Of a stretch of 54,451 nt of DNA, positions 8,072 through 16,588 are shown in pieces; position 1 is the first letter of the stretch; each line of letters starts with the position of its first letter. This stretch comes from Betaproteobacteria bacterium. Lineage in GTDB: Bacteria > Pseudomonadota > Gammaproteobacteria > Burkholderiales > SHXO01. The notes under the pieces were generated by a model. It was not told the origin of the DNA. It ran no database searches and saw only the letters and a program-made list of their open reading frames with translations. The position numbers were made by a program, and so were the translations under genes. Location of the stretch: NCBI GenBank assembly GCA_009693245.1, contig SHXO01000008.1, positions 1 through 54,451 on the forward strand, given 5' to 3'.

Positions 8072-9322
8072 ATGAAAGTGCTGGTCCTGGGGGCGGGCGT
8101 GGTGGGGACCACGAGCGCATGGTTCCTCTCCAAACTCGGGCACGAGGTGGTGGTGGTGGACAGGCAGCCGGTATCGGGGATGGAAACCAGTTTTGCCAAT
8201 GCGGGGCAGATATCCGCGAGCCACGCGGAACCTTGGGCTAATCCAGGGGCGCCCATGACGATCCTGAAATGGCTGGGACGAGAAGACGCGCCCTTGCTGT
8301 TTAGGCTGCGTGCCGACGCCGCGCAATGGGGATGGGGGCTACGATTCTTGCGCGAATGCCTGCCAGGGCGAACGCATCGCAACACCTTGCAGCTCTTGTC
8401 CCTGGGTGTGTACAGCCGTGGCGTCCTCAAGGAGTTGCGCGAGGACTCAGGTATTCAGTACAACCACCTGGAGACGGGTATCTTGCATCTGCACAGCGAG
8501 CTCAAAGCCTTCGACAAGGCGGCCAGTCACGCACAGATGTACGCGAAGATGGGTTGCCGCATCGACGTGCTCGATGCCAAGCAATGCATCAAGACCGAGC
8601 CCGCGCTGGCCAAGTCCAAAATGACATTGGTGGGGGGAACGTACGCTCCGGATGACGAGTCCGGTGATGCCCATGCGTTTACCCGGGCCGTGGAGGAGTA
8701 CGCCATCGCGCATGGCGTGCGCTTCCGGTTTGGTTCGACGATAGTTGGGTTCGAATTTTCGCCTTCCAAGATCCGCGGCGTTCGTGTGCGCGATTTGCAA
8801 GACCGAACCGAAACGCTTAAGGCCGACGCTTACTTGGTATGCCTCGGAAGCTATAGTCCCTTGTTGCTGCGCAACCTGGGCATTCACATCCCGGTGTTTC
8901 CGGTCAAGGGCTACTCGGTGACGATTCCCATAGAGAATCCCTACCATGCCCCCCAGGTGAGCGTTACCCACGAGATTTTCAAGATCGCGTGTTCTCGGTT
9001 GGGGTTGCGCCTGCGCGCGGCGGGCACCGCGGAATTAACGGGCTACGACACTTCCGTGACGGCTTCGCGCTGCGAGTCGCTCCTCAATCGCGTGAAAGAC
9101 CTCTTCCCCGAGATGGGCGGATTCGGCCGGGCCCAGCGCTGGGCTGGCCTTCGTCCCGCCACGCCTAGCAACGTTCCCATTATCGGAAAGTCGAGTTACG
9201 ATAACCTGTACATCAACACAGGCCATGGAACCCTTGGCTGGACGTTGGCCTGTGGGTCTGGGCAGGCCATCGCGCATATCGTTTCAGGAAAAAAACCCGA
9301 AGTTGACTTCGGGTTTTTGTAA
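8072..9322 (+). CDS. dadA: FAD-dependent D-amino acid dehydrogenase (DadA-like)
   Basis: 416 residues. The N-terminal VLVLGAGVVGTTSAW is the FAD-binding GxGxxG motif, followed by the acidic strand end VVVVDRQ. SFANAGQIS and the C-terminal GLRPATPSNVPIIG and YINTGHGTLGWTLACGSG motifs are typical of DadA, which deaminates D-amino acids at the membrane and passes electrons to the respiratory chain. The ATG at 8072 has only a weak GGAAG-type site upstream. An intrinsic terminator hairpin is embedded in the last codons. Substrate range cannot be read from the sequence; a sarcosine- or glycine-oxidase-like role is less likely. Confidence 0.86.
   Translation: MKVLVLGAGVVGTTSAWFLSKLGHEVVVVDRQPVSGMETSFANAGQISASHAEPWANPGAPMTILKWLGREDAPLLFRLRADAAQWGWGLRFLRECLPGRTHRNTLQLLSLGVYSRGVLKELREDSGIQYNHLETGILHLHSELKAFDKAASHAQMYAKMGCRIDVLDAKQCIKTEPALAKSKMTLVGGTYAPDDESGDAHAFTRAVEEYAIAHGVRFRFGSTIVGFEFSPSKIRGVRVRDLQDRTETLKADAYLVCLGSYSPLLLRNLGIHIPVFPVKGYSVTIPIENPYHAPQVSVTHEIFKIACSRLGLRLRAAGTAELTGYDTSVTASRCESLLNRVKDLFPEMGGFGRAQRWAGLRPATPSNVPIIGKSSYDNLYINTGHGTLGWTLACGSGQAIAHIVSGKKPEVDFGFL
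9291..9318. terminator. Intrinsic terminator overlapping the end of dadA
   Basis: A hairpin CCCGAAG / CTTCGGG with loop TTGA is flanked by A5 on the left and T5 on the right, so it can terminate transcription from both directions. It lies inside the coding sequence, two bases before the dadA stop, and encodes the C-terminal KPEVDFGF. Confidence 0.85.
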
Positions 9323-9346
9323 GGTGAGATGTGAGACGTTAAGGGC

Positions 9347-9393
9347 GAAGCGTGAGACGTAAGGGCCGGTTCACGCTTCACCTCTCACGCTTC
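9347..9393. repeat. Intergenic inverted repeat, GAAGCGTGAG arms
   Basis: Perfect ten-base arms (9347-9356 and 9384-9393) lie within a stretch built of GTGAGACG and TTCACGC words between dadA and mscL. It resembles short intergenic dyad repeats; function unknown. Confidence 0.6.
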
Positions 9394-9399
9394 ACGCAT

Positions 9400-9834
9400 T
9401 CACGCCTTCCTCAGAGCATCCCGGATATCGCGAAGCAGCACTATGTCCACGGACGCCGGGGCGGGTGCCGCGGGCGGGGCGGCCGGCGCTTCTCGCTTGA
9501 GCCGGTTTACCTGTTTGATCATGAGGAAGATGACGAAGGCCAGGATGATGAAGTTGATGAGAATGGTAATGAAGTTGCCGTAAGCGAACACGGGCACGCC
9601 GGCCTTCTTCAAGGCATCGAGCGAGTTGGCGGTTCACGCGGGTGCTTCGGCCAAGGCGATGTACATGTTGGAAAAATCGATCTTCCCCACGATTCTTCCC
9701 ACTACCGGCATGATCAGATCGTTGACGGCAGAATCGACGATCTTGCCAAAGGCCGCGCCTATGATGACCCCGACGGCGAGATCCATCACATTGCCCTTCA
9801 TGGCGAATTCCTTGAACTCCGATGTGAAACTCAT
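9400..9834 (-). pseudogene. mscL: Large-conductance mechanosensitive channel, interrupted by in-frame TGA
   Basis: The two halves together make a normal-length MscL of about 144 codons. The N-terminal half has [29 protein letters not shown] (split here as first helix and TM1) and ends at LAEAPA. A TGA at 9634-9636 follows, then the same frame continues with [19 protein letters not shown] and TM2 ([15 protein letters not shown]), ending in the cytoplasmic helix. The stop lies in the periplasmic loop. The start has a good AAGGA site. The frame is otherwise undamaged, so this is a recent nonsense mutation, a read-through case or a sequence error. Confidence 0.85.
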
Positions 9835-9899
9835 TCCGGTCTTCCTTATTGGTGTGGAGGCCGTATGCTAATTGAATAATCGCGGGACGGCACCCGCCC

Positions 9900-10520
9900 T
9901 CAGGGGGGTGCGGGGAGGCGCCGGGCGGATGCAAAATGCCTGGCCCAGTAGGGGAGGGTGAGGCTCTCGGCTCTGACAGCGCCTCCCGAGGATGGAGCGT
10001 GAACGAAGCGCTGGCCGCCCAGATAAATGGCGACATGGGAGTTGCGCTTGCCTTCCACATGGAAAAATAACAGGTCCCCCACGCGTAGTTCACTCGGTTC
10101 GATGGCGAAGCTGGCGCCTAGCAATCCCCGGGTATCTCTGGGAACGGCCAGGCCGAGTTTGCCGTAGCTAAATTGGACAAGGCCGCTACAGTCAAACCCG
10201 CGAGGGGTATTGCCGCCTCGTTTGTAAGGCCGGCCCAACATGGATATCGCGATTTCGGCGGCTCGCGCGGCGAAATCGGGCTCGGCATGAGGCATGGCCT
10301 CGGTGGCCGGCGCAGACTCCGTTTCCGCCTCGGGGGGCGGTGCCGGAGCACGTCGTTCCGGGGGCGGTGGCGTGGTGGATTGCGCCTCGGGAATTTCAAT
10401 GGCGGGTGTGGCAGCTCGCGGCGCGGGGGCGGGCTCGGGTTCTGGAAGCGGCACGGTGATGCAGCCCGCCAGTATTGCCGGGGCAAGTGCGCCCAGGCGC
10501 GAAATTATTTTTCGTCCCAT
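9900..10520 (-). CDS. NlpC/P60 family lipoprotein (peptidoglycan endopeptidase)
   Basis: 206 residues from the ATG at 10520, with an AGGA box seven bases upstream. The N-terminus ends in the lipobox LAGC, giving a predicted lipoprotein. A linker of about 75 residues very rich in Pro, Glu and Ala follows, then an NlpC/P60 domain with the catalytic Cys in RGFDCSGLVQFSYG and the His in GKRNSHVAIYLGG. It probably cuts D-Glu-mDAP-type bonds in the cell wall. Its start overlaps the end of the acyl-CoA ligase frame by 16 bases. Confidence 0.9.
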   Translation of the reverse strand: MGRKIISRLGALAPAILAGCITVPLPEPEPAPAPRAATPAIEIPEAQSTTPPPPERRAPAPPPEAETESAPATEAMPHAEPDFAARAAEIAISMLGRPYKRGGNTPRGFDCSGLVQFSYGKLGLAVPRDTRGLLGASFAIEPSELRVGDLLFFHVEGKRNSHVAIYLGGQRFVHAPSSGGAVRAESLTLPYWARHFASARRLPAPP

Positions 10521-12160
10521 TCGCGTTCCTGGAGCAATCTCCATTGAATTTTTCCCGTGCCGGAACGTGGCAGCGCATCGAGGAATTCTATTTTGCGAGG
10601 AATCTTGTAGGCAGCCATGTTGTCGCGCGACCAAGCGATGATGCTTTCTTCGTCAAGTTTCGCTCCCTCCTTTAATACCACGTAGGCCTTCACGGTTTCT
10701 CCACGCCTACCGCCCGGTGCCGAGACCACGGTGGCTTCCTTGATACTCGGATGGTTGTATAAAGTGGCTTCCACCTCCGCGGGCCAGACCTTATAGCCCG
10801 CGGCATTGATCATGCGTTTGATACGGTCGGACATGTAGAAAAAACCGTCCGCATCGATGCGTCCTAAATCGCCGGTGCGCAAGAAACGCTTGCCGTCCAA
10901 TTCAACCATCGCGGTTTGTGTTGCCTCGGGATTTTTCCAATAGCCCTTGAAGACCTGGGGGCCGCGCGAGAGAATTTCGCCCGGTTCGTTGGTGGCGGCT
11001 GGCAGCAAGGTTTGTGGATCCACCACGATGGATTCCGTATCGAAAGTGGGAATTCCCAGGCATTGCCGGCGCAAATCGCTTGGAGGATTCACATGAGTTT
11101 GGGAAATGGTTTCCGTCATCCCATAACCCTCCATATAGTGCACGCCGCAACGCTCGTGGAGTTGCCGCGCCACGGCTTCAGGCATGGCGAGCCCGCCCCC
11201 GAAAATGTTCCGCAAGGACGACAGGTCGCGGTTCGCGGTGTTTGGGTGCGCCAGTAAGTCCACCACCATGGTCGGGACGTTGGCCCAGTGAGTGCATCCG
11301 TAACGCGCGATCATCGTGCCCGCGATGCTGGCGTCCCAGCGCGGCAAGAGCGCGATGGTGGGGCCCGTGTAAATGGGCCCGTTCATGCTATGTTGCATGC
11401 CCGTGACGTGGAACATGGGCGCGGTGGCGAGCGAGACGGATTGCGATCCTACGCCTTCCCACAGGGCTCCGCCCACCGCCGTGGTGAGAACGGTTTGGTG
11501 CGTGTGCATGCATCCCTTGGGTCTTCCAGGGGTGCCTTAAGTGTAGAGAATGGCGCACAAGTCATCCGTCACGGCGCTGGCTGGCCGCCGTGTGATGTTT
11601 GCCGATAGGGCGTCCATCCAGGGGTAAACCCCCGCCGGAGTGTAGGAATGGTGTTTGTCCGCGAGGAATTCCGGAATGGGCAAGGAAGTTTGCTCGGTCA
11701 AATAATCCGAATAGGCCGCCAGGACGGCGTGGCCGAAGCGTGACCCCAGCAAAGGTTCGAATTGCGGCCACAGTTCGTCTCCGACGATGGCGGTGCGAGC
11801 GCCGCTGTCGTCAAAATAGTGATCCAGTTCGCCCGTGACGTTCATGGGACTCACGGGAACCACCACGGCGTCCGCTCTCAGAATCACGTAGTAGCCAATT
11901 AGAAATTGCGGCGAGTTTTGCAGAGCGAGAAGAACGCGGTCCGCGCGTTCCACCTTGCAGCGATGTTGAAGAAATCCGGCGAGGGCTTCCACTAGGCGGT
12001 GAAATTCCGCGTAGGTGATGCGCGGATCGTAGAAAATGATCGCGGTTTTGTCTGGATAGCGCCGCGCCGCTACCTCCAGGTTGTAGCAAAGCGTGGTCTT
12101 GGGAACGATGAGCGACATGGGAAACTGCTTGGGCCAAAGAGTATAGTCGCTGGGTTGCAT
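10505..12160 (-). pseudogene. Long-chain fatty-acid-CoA ligase-like enzyme, interrupted by in-frame TAA
   Basis: A complete AMP-binding enzyme of about 551 codons is interrupted once. The N-terminal part ends at DDLCAILYT. A TAA at 11537-11539 replaces the Ser codon expected in the ATP-binding loop YTSGTxGxPKG, and the same frame continues GTPGRPKGCMHTH. Downstream motifs are all present: YGMTET, RTGDLGRIDADGFFYMSDR, and the C-terminal catalytic Lys in PRSGTGKIQWRLL. TCA to TAA is a single base change. No independent start near the break gives a functional enzyme. I treat it as a recent pseudogene unless read through. The start near 12160 is uncertain. Confidence 0.85.
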
Positions 12161-12309
12161 GAGCGCGGAGCCGGTTTCGTGGATCAGAAGCAAGAGTAAT
12201 GCATGCGGCGGCCAGCCATGCGACGAGCGAGAGTATTACTTGAGGAGCGCTGCCGCTGCCATGGCAATGATGAGTTCCAAGTTCAACCATGCGATGCAAA
12301 GGAGGGGCG

Positions 12310-13527
12310 ATGATGCCGCCGATTAAGAAGTTCGCGCAGTTAAGCTGGATCATGGTGGCTCTGCTATCGGTAACGGGGCTGGTGCTCGCCGAAAAAAAAT
12401 ACGGCCCAGGTGTCACCGATAGCGATATCAAACTCGGCCAGACCATGCCCTACAGCGGAACGGCCTCGCCCTACGGGGTGATTGGCAAGACGCAACTTGC
12501 CTACTTCAAGATGCTCAACGAGCAAGGCGGCATCAACGGCCGCAAGGTGAATCTGATCAGCCTGGACGATGGATATTCCCCGCCGCGCACGGTGGAACAA
12601 GTGCGCAGGCTGGTGGAAGAGGAGCAGGTGCTGGCGTTGTTTCAGACCTTGGGCACACCCACGAACAGCGCCATCCACAAGTATGTCAACGCCAAGAAGG
12701 TGCCGCATCTCTTCGTCAGCAGCGGCGCGACGAAATGGGGGGATCCGAAGAATTTCCCCTGGACCATGGGCTTTAATCCCAGCTACCAGATCGAATCCAG
12801 GATCTACGCGAAATATATTTTGAAGCACAAGCCGGATGCGAAGATCGCCGTGCTCTACCAGAACGACGATTCGGGCAAGGACTATCTCAAGGGTTTCAGG
12901 GATGGTTTGGGTGCGAAGGCGAACATGATCGTGGCGGAAGCGAGCTACGAAGCCACCGACGCCACGGTGGACTCGCAGATCATCTCCCTCAAGGCCTCCG
13001 GTGCGAACGTCATGTTCACCCATGCCACGCCCAAGTTCGCAGCGCAATCCATTCGCAAGGTGGCCGACACCGGCTGGAAGCCGCTGCATTTTCTGGTCAA
13101 CGTCGCGAGTTCCGTAGGTGCTACGCTGGTACCTGCGGGACTGGACAAGTCGGTAGGACTCATCACCGCGCTATATCTGAAGGATCCCACCGATACGTTG
13201 TGGGCCGCGGATCCTGGGATGAAGCGCTGGCGCGAGTTCATGTCGAAGTACATGGCGGGCGCGGATCAAACGGACTCGCTCTATGTGTGGGGTTACGGGG
13301 CTGCGCAGATCATGGCCCACGTGCTGAGAGCCTGTGGTGACGACTTGTCGAGAGAAAATCTGATGAAGCAAGCTACCAGCATCAAGGATGTCACGCTCGA
13401 TGTAACCTTGCCGGGAATCAAGCTCAATACGGGCCCCGATGATTATTTCCTCATCGAACAACTCCAGCCGGCGCAATTCGACGGCAAGCGCTGGGTGCTG
13501 TTCTCCGAGGTGATGGGGCACGAGTAG
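12310..13527 (+). CDS. Branched-chain amino acid-type ABC transporter substrate-binding protein (SBP1)
   Basis: 405 residues. An AAAGGAGG-like site precedes two tandem ATG codons; 12310 is taken. The signal peptide ends near LVLA, followed by KYGPGVTDSDIKLGQTMPYSG, the usual entry to a type I periplasmic binding protein of the Leu/Ile/Val and amide family. It is a clear paralogue of the protein at 30404 (same length, the same VRRLVEEEQVLALFQTLG block, same ending QFDGKRWVLF..MGHE). It starts the importer operon that runs to livM. Ligand unknown; an amide or cyclic amide would fit the embedded amidase. Confidence 0.9.
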   Translation: MMPPIKKFAQLSWIMVALLSVTGLVLAEKKYGPGVTDSDIKLGQTMPYSGTASPYGVIGKTQLAYFKMLNEQGGINGRKVNLISLDDGYSPPRTVEQVRRLVEEEQVLALFQTLGTPTNSAIHKYVNAKKVPHLFVSSGATKWGDPKNFPWTMGFNPSYQIESRIYAKYILKHKPDAKIAVLYQNDDSGKDYLKGFRDGLGAKANMIVAEASYEATDATVDSQIISLKASGANVMFTHATPKFAAQSIRKVADTGWKPLHFLVNVASSVGATLVPAGLDKSVGLITALYLKDPTDTLWAADPGMKRWREFMSKYMAGADQTDSLYVWGYGAAQIMAHVLRACGDDLSRENLMKQATSIKDVTLDVTLPGIKLNTGPDDYFLIEQLQPAQFDGKRWVLFSEVMGHE

Positions 13528-13573
13528 TCGCTACGCTGTTTATCGATCTTTTCGTAATTCAGGATACATTCCT

Positions 13574-13655
13574 CCCTCACCCTCGGTCCCTCTCCCGGTT
13601 GGCGAGGGAAGCAAAAAAAGCCCTTCTCCCGCCGGGTGAAGGGTGGGGATGAGGG
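13574..13655. repeat. Intergenic repeat with imperfect inverted arms (CCCTCACCC... type)
   Basis: Between the two binding-protein genes, CCCTCACCCTC and CTCTCCCG words are answered by CGGGTGAAGGGTGGGGATGAGGG on the other side, able to form an imperfect hairpin around a run of seven A. The flanks hold no gene. It looks like a dispersed intergenic repeat and may also protect or partition the mRNA. Confidence 0.55.
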
Positions 13656-13725
13656 AAACGACCTGGAATGGAAGTTCTGCCTGTATTTTGGATGCCCAAT
13701 AAGTTCAACGAATAGGGGAGATGCC

Positions 13726-14970
13726 ATGCTTATGATACGAAAGATCCTGCTTGCAGTGATCGCCTTAACCTTGCTTGGACGCGAAAGCGTCCAAGCGGCG
13801 GAGCCGCTTCGCATTGCCACGATCCAACCCCTGTCCGGGCCCTTCGCGTTGCAAGGCGAGGAGATCGCCAGGCAACTCAAGGCCATGGCCGAGCGCTTCA
13901 ACGCCAAGGGCGGGCTCTTCGATGGCCGCAAGATCGAGATTGTCGCCCTCGACGGCAAGGCGAACGCGCAGGACAGTTTGCTGGCGCTCAAGCAAGCCAC
14001 CGACGCGAACATCCGTTACATACACTCGAACATATCGAGCGTGGTGCACGCGCTCTCCGATGGCATCGCCAAGTACAACGCGCGCAATCCGGAGCGCCGC
14101 GTCTTGCTCATCAATACCGACGGGCGCGATCCGGCGTTGAGCGAGGCGAAATGCAAATTCTGGCATTTCCGTCTTAACTACCACACCGATACCGAAGTTA
14201 ATTTCTTGACTGACTATCTTGCGCGCGATCCCGCGGTACGCAAGGTCTACCTTATCAATCAAGACTATGCCTATGGACAGGCGATCCAGCGCGCCTCGCG
14301 CGAGCAACTGCCGCGTAAACGCCCTGACGTGCAGATCGTGGGAGAGGATTTCATTCCGCTCGGTAAAGTGAAGGATTTCGCGCCCTACGCCGCGAAAATT
14401 CGTGCCTCCGGGGCCGATAGCGTCCTCACGGGGAACTGGGGCAACGACATGTTCCTTCTGGTGCGAGCCGGGCACGATGCGGGGCTCGATGTACGTTACT
14501 ACGTGCTGGTGGGAAACATCGCGGGGACCACCGCAGGCCTGGGCGCCGCCGGCGTAGGCAAAGTCTTCAGCCTGTTTCCCTGGCATGCCAACGCCGAATC
14601 CAATCCCTACGAAAGTTTCAACGAGGAATACAAGACGAGGTACAAGAGCACGTCGAATTTCGATTACATCCCGGCGCACCGGGCCATCACGGTGTTAGCC
14701 CAAGCGGTGGAGAAAGCACGCAGCGACGATCCCTTGAAAGTTGCCTACGCTCTGGAGGGCATGGCGTTCGAGGGGCAAGAGGGCAGAACATGGATCCGCC
14801 GGGAGGATCATCAGATGGTCACGCCGCTCTACCTCGCCCGTTTAACCAAGGCCGGCGAACCCGGCGTCAAGTACGATGTGGACAACACGGGCTTCGGTTG
14901 GAAGACCGTGTCGAAGGTCGAGGCCAAGGATGCCGTGCCACCGGTCAAGTGTGTCATGGAAAGGCCGTGA
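13726..14970 (+). CDS. ABC transporter substrate-binding protein, LivJ-like (SBP2)
   Basis: 414 residues from the ATG at 13726 after AGGGGAG. The signal peptide (IRKILLAVIALTLLG to VQAAE) is followed by LRIATIQPLSGPFALQGEE and then the type I binding-protein fold. It differs strongly from SBP1 and SBP3, so the operon carries binding proteins of two subfamilies, presumably for different ligands sharing one permease. It is followed after 89 bases by livG. Confidence 0.88.
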   Translation: MLMIRKILLAVIALTLLGRESVQAAEPLRIATIQPLSGPFALQGEEIARQLKAMAERFNAKGGLFDGRKIEIVALDGKANAQDSLLALKQATDANIRYIHSNISSVVHALSDGIAKYNARNPERRVLLINTDGRDPALSEAKCKFWHFRLNYHTDTEVNFLTDYLARDPAVRKVYLINQDYAYGQAIQRASREQLPRKRPDVQIVGEDFIPLGKVKDFAPYAAKIRASGADSVLTGNWGNDMFLLVRAGHDAGLDVRYYVLVGNIAGTTAGLGAAGVGKVFSLFPWHANAESNPYESFNEEYKTRYKSTSNFDYIPAHRAITVLAQAVEKARSDDPLKVAYALEGMAFEGQEGRTWIRREDHQMVTPLYLARLTKAGEPGVKYDVDNTGFGWKTVSKVEAKDAVPPVKCVMERP

Positions 14971-15059
14971 TACGGTTTGGCCCGCCTGCGCGGCGCGTGG
15001 CTTTACCCGGTCTTTGCCTTGTGGCAGTATCCGCGCATCAATTTAATAAATAAGACAGC

Positions 15060-15848
15060 ATGGGGGAGGCACGGGCACCATCGGCGCAGGCGCTTCTTGG
15101 CATCGAGGACGTGACGGTTCGCTTTGGCGGCATCGTCGCGCTGGATGGCGTTTCCTTTCAAGTAGGCGTGGGCCAGATCGTCGGCCTCATAGGCCCCAAC
15201 GGGGCGGGTAAAACCACGCTTTTCAACTGCCTGTCTCGGCTTTACAACTATGAGCGCGGAACCATTCGTTTCGAGGGCCGGTCCTTGACCGAGGTGCCGC
15301 GCCACGAAATCGCCGGTTTGGGGATTGGGCGCACCTTTCAGAATCTCGCCTTGTTCCGCACCATGACGGTGAGGCAAAACGTCATGCTCGGCGGCCATTG
15401 CCGCACGCGTGGCGGCTTCTTGGTGAATCTGATGCGTCTTCCCCTTTCCAAGTTCGAGGAGAATCACCTGGAGCGCCAAGCTTCGGATCTGATCGGCCTG
15501 CTCGATCTTGGCCCGGTGCAACATAAGCGCGTGATGGACCTTCCCTTCGGTACGCAAAAACGAGTGGAACTCGCTCGTGCACTGGCGAGCCGGCCGAAGC
15601 TGCTGCTGTTGGATGAACCCGCGGGTGGTTTGAATCATGATGAGGTAGGCGATCTCATGAACATGATCCGCCGCCTGCGAGATGAGTTGAATCTCACGGT
15701 GTTGCTGGTGGAGCATCACATGAACCTGGTGATGCGGGTGTCGGATAAGGTCGTGGTGCTCGATTTCGGCCGCAAGATCGCCGATGGAAAACCCTCGGAA
15801 GTGCAAGCGCACCCAGATGTCATTCGCGCTTATCTCGGGGCGGAATGA
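15060..15848 (+). CDS. livG: ABC transporter ATP-binding protein LivG
   Basis: 262 residues. Walker A is GPNGAGKTT, the Q-loop lies in IGRTFQNLALF, the degenerate signature is LPFGTQKRVELARAL, Walker B is LLLLDEPAGGL, and the H-loop is VEHHM. The long insert between Q-loop and signature and the C-terminal HPDVIRAYLG are LivG features. It energises the LivHM permease at the inner membrane. Confidence 0.93.
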   Translation: MGEARAPSAQALLGIEDVTVRFGGIVALDGVSFQVGVGQIVGLIGPNGAGKTTLFNCLSRLYNYERGTIRFEGRSLTEVPRHEIAGLGIGRTFQNLALFRTMTVRQNVMLGGHCRTRGGFLVNLMRLPLSKFEENHLERQASDLIGLLDLGPVQHKRVMDLPFGTQKRVELARALASRPKLLLLDEPAGGLNHDEVGDLMNMIRRLRDELNLTVLLVEHHMNLVMRVSDKVVVLDFGRKIADGKPSEVQAHPDVIRAYLGAE

Positions 15849-15858
15849 TGAGAGACTA

Positions 15859-16572
15859 ATGGCGGCGATACTGGAATCCACTGGATTGACAGCGGGCTAT
15901 GGCGCGACGCAGGTGCTGCAGAATGTCGCGTTCAGCGTGGAAGAGGGCGGTATCACCGCCATTCTCGGCGCCAATGGCGCGGGGAAAACGACCTTGCTGC
16001 GCGCGGTATGCGCCATGGTGAAGCGCAACGGCGACCTGCGTTTGGGCGGGCAAGACATCAGCGCCAAGGCAACCGAGGATATCGTGCGCCTAGGCGTTGC
16101 CCAGGTGCCCGACGGGCGCGGGACGTTCGTCGATTTCACCACGGAGGAGAACTTGCGCGTGGGGGCCTACACGCGCAAGGACAAGGCCGGTGTGGCGCAA
16201 GATTTGGAGCGCGTTTTCACCTACTTCCCAAAATTGAAGGAGCGTCGCGGCCAGCAGGCGGGAACGCTCTCGGGTGGCGAGCAGCAGATGCTGGCCATCG
16301 CGCGCGCGCTCATGCTGCGGCCGCGCCTGCTATTGTTGGATGAGCCTTCTTTCGGTTTGGCGCCATTGATCGTGCAGGAGATCTTTCGCATCATGCGGCG
16401 CATCAACCAAGAAGACAACGTGAGCATGCTGCTGGTGGAGCAGAACGCAAAGCTTGCCTTGGATCTCGCCGGCCACGCCTACGTATTGGAGACTGGGCGG
16501 GTCGTGGCTTCCGGGCCTTCTGCTCAGATTCAAAAAGACGAGACCGTGCGCCGGTCCTATCTCGGGCACTGA
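15859..16572 (+). CDS. livF: ABC transporter ATP-binding protein LivF
   Basis: 237 residues from the ATG at 15859, ten bases after livG. Motifs are Walker A GANGAGKTT, VPDGRGTFVDFT in place of the usual VPEGRxxFxxxT, signature LSGGEQQMLAIARAL, Walker B LLLLDEPSFGL, and the C-terminal VRRSYLGH. An earlier in-frame ATG would overlap livG and is not supported by homology. Confidence 0.93.
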   Translation: MAAILESTGLTAGYGATQVLQNVAFSVEEGGITAILGANGAGKTTLLRAVCAMVKRNGDLRLGGQDISAKATEDIVRLGVAQVPDGRGTFVDFTTEENLRVGAYTRKDKAGVAQDLERVFTYFPKLKERRGQQAGTLSGGEQQMLAIARALMLRPRLLLLDEPSFGLAPLIVQEIFRIMRRINQEDNVSMLLVEQNAKLALDLAGHAYVLETGRVVASGPSAQIQKDETVRRSYLGH

Positions 16573-16588
16573 ACAGGCGGCGGGGGCG

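Noticed and set aside
9634-9636. The TGA in mscL as a selenocysteine codon, since selD is in the window
   Set aside because: MscL has no conserved redox residue at this place, the downstream hairpin (GCCTT/AAGGC) lacks the loop features of a bacterial SECIS element, and no selA, selB or selC is visible.
10505-11509. The C-terminal part of the acyl-CoA ligase as an independent gene
   Set aside because: It would start just after the ATP-binding loop and lack the first half of the catalytic domain, and no ribosome binding site precedes a start codon there.
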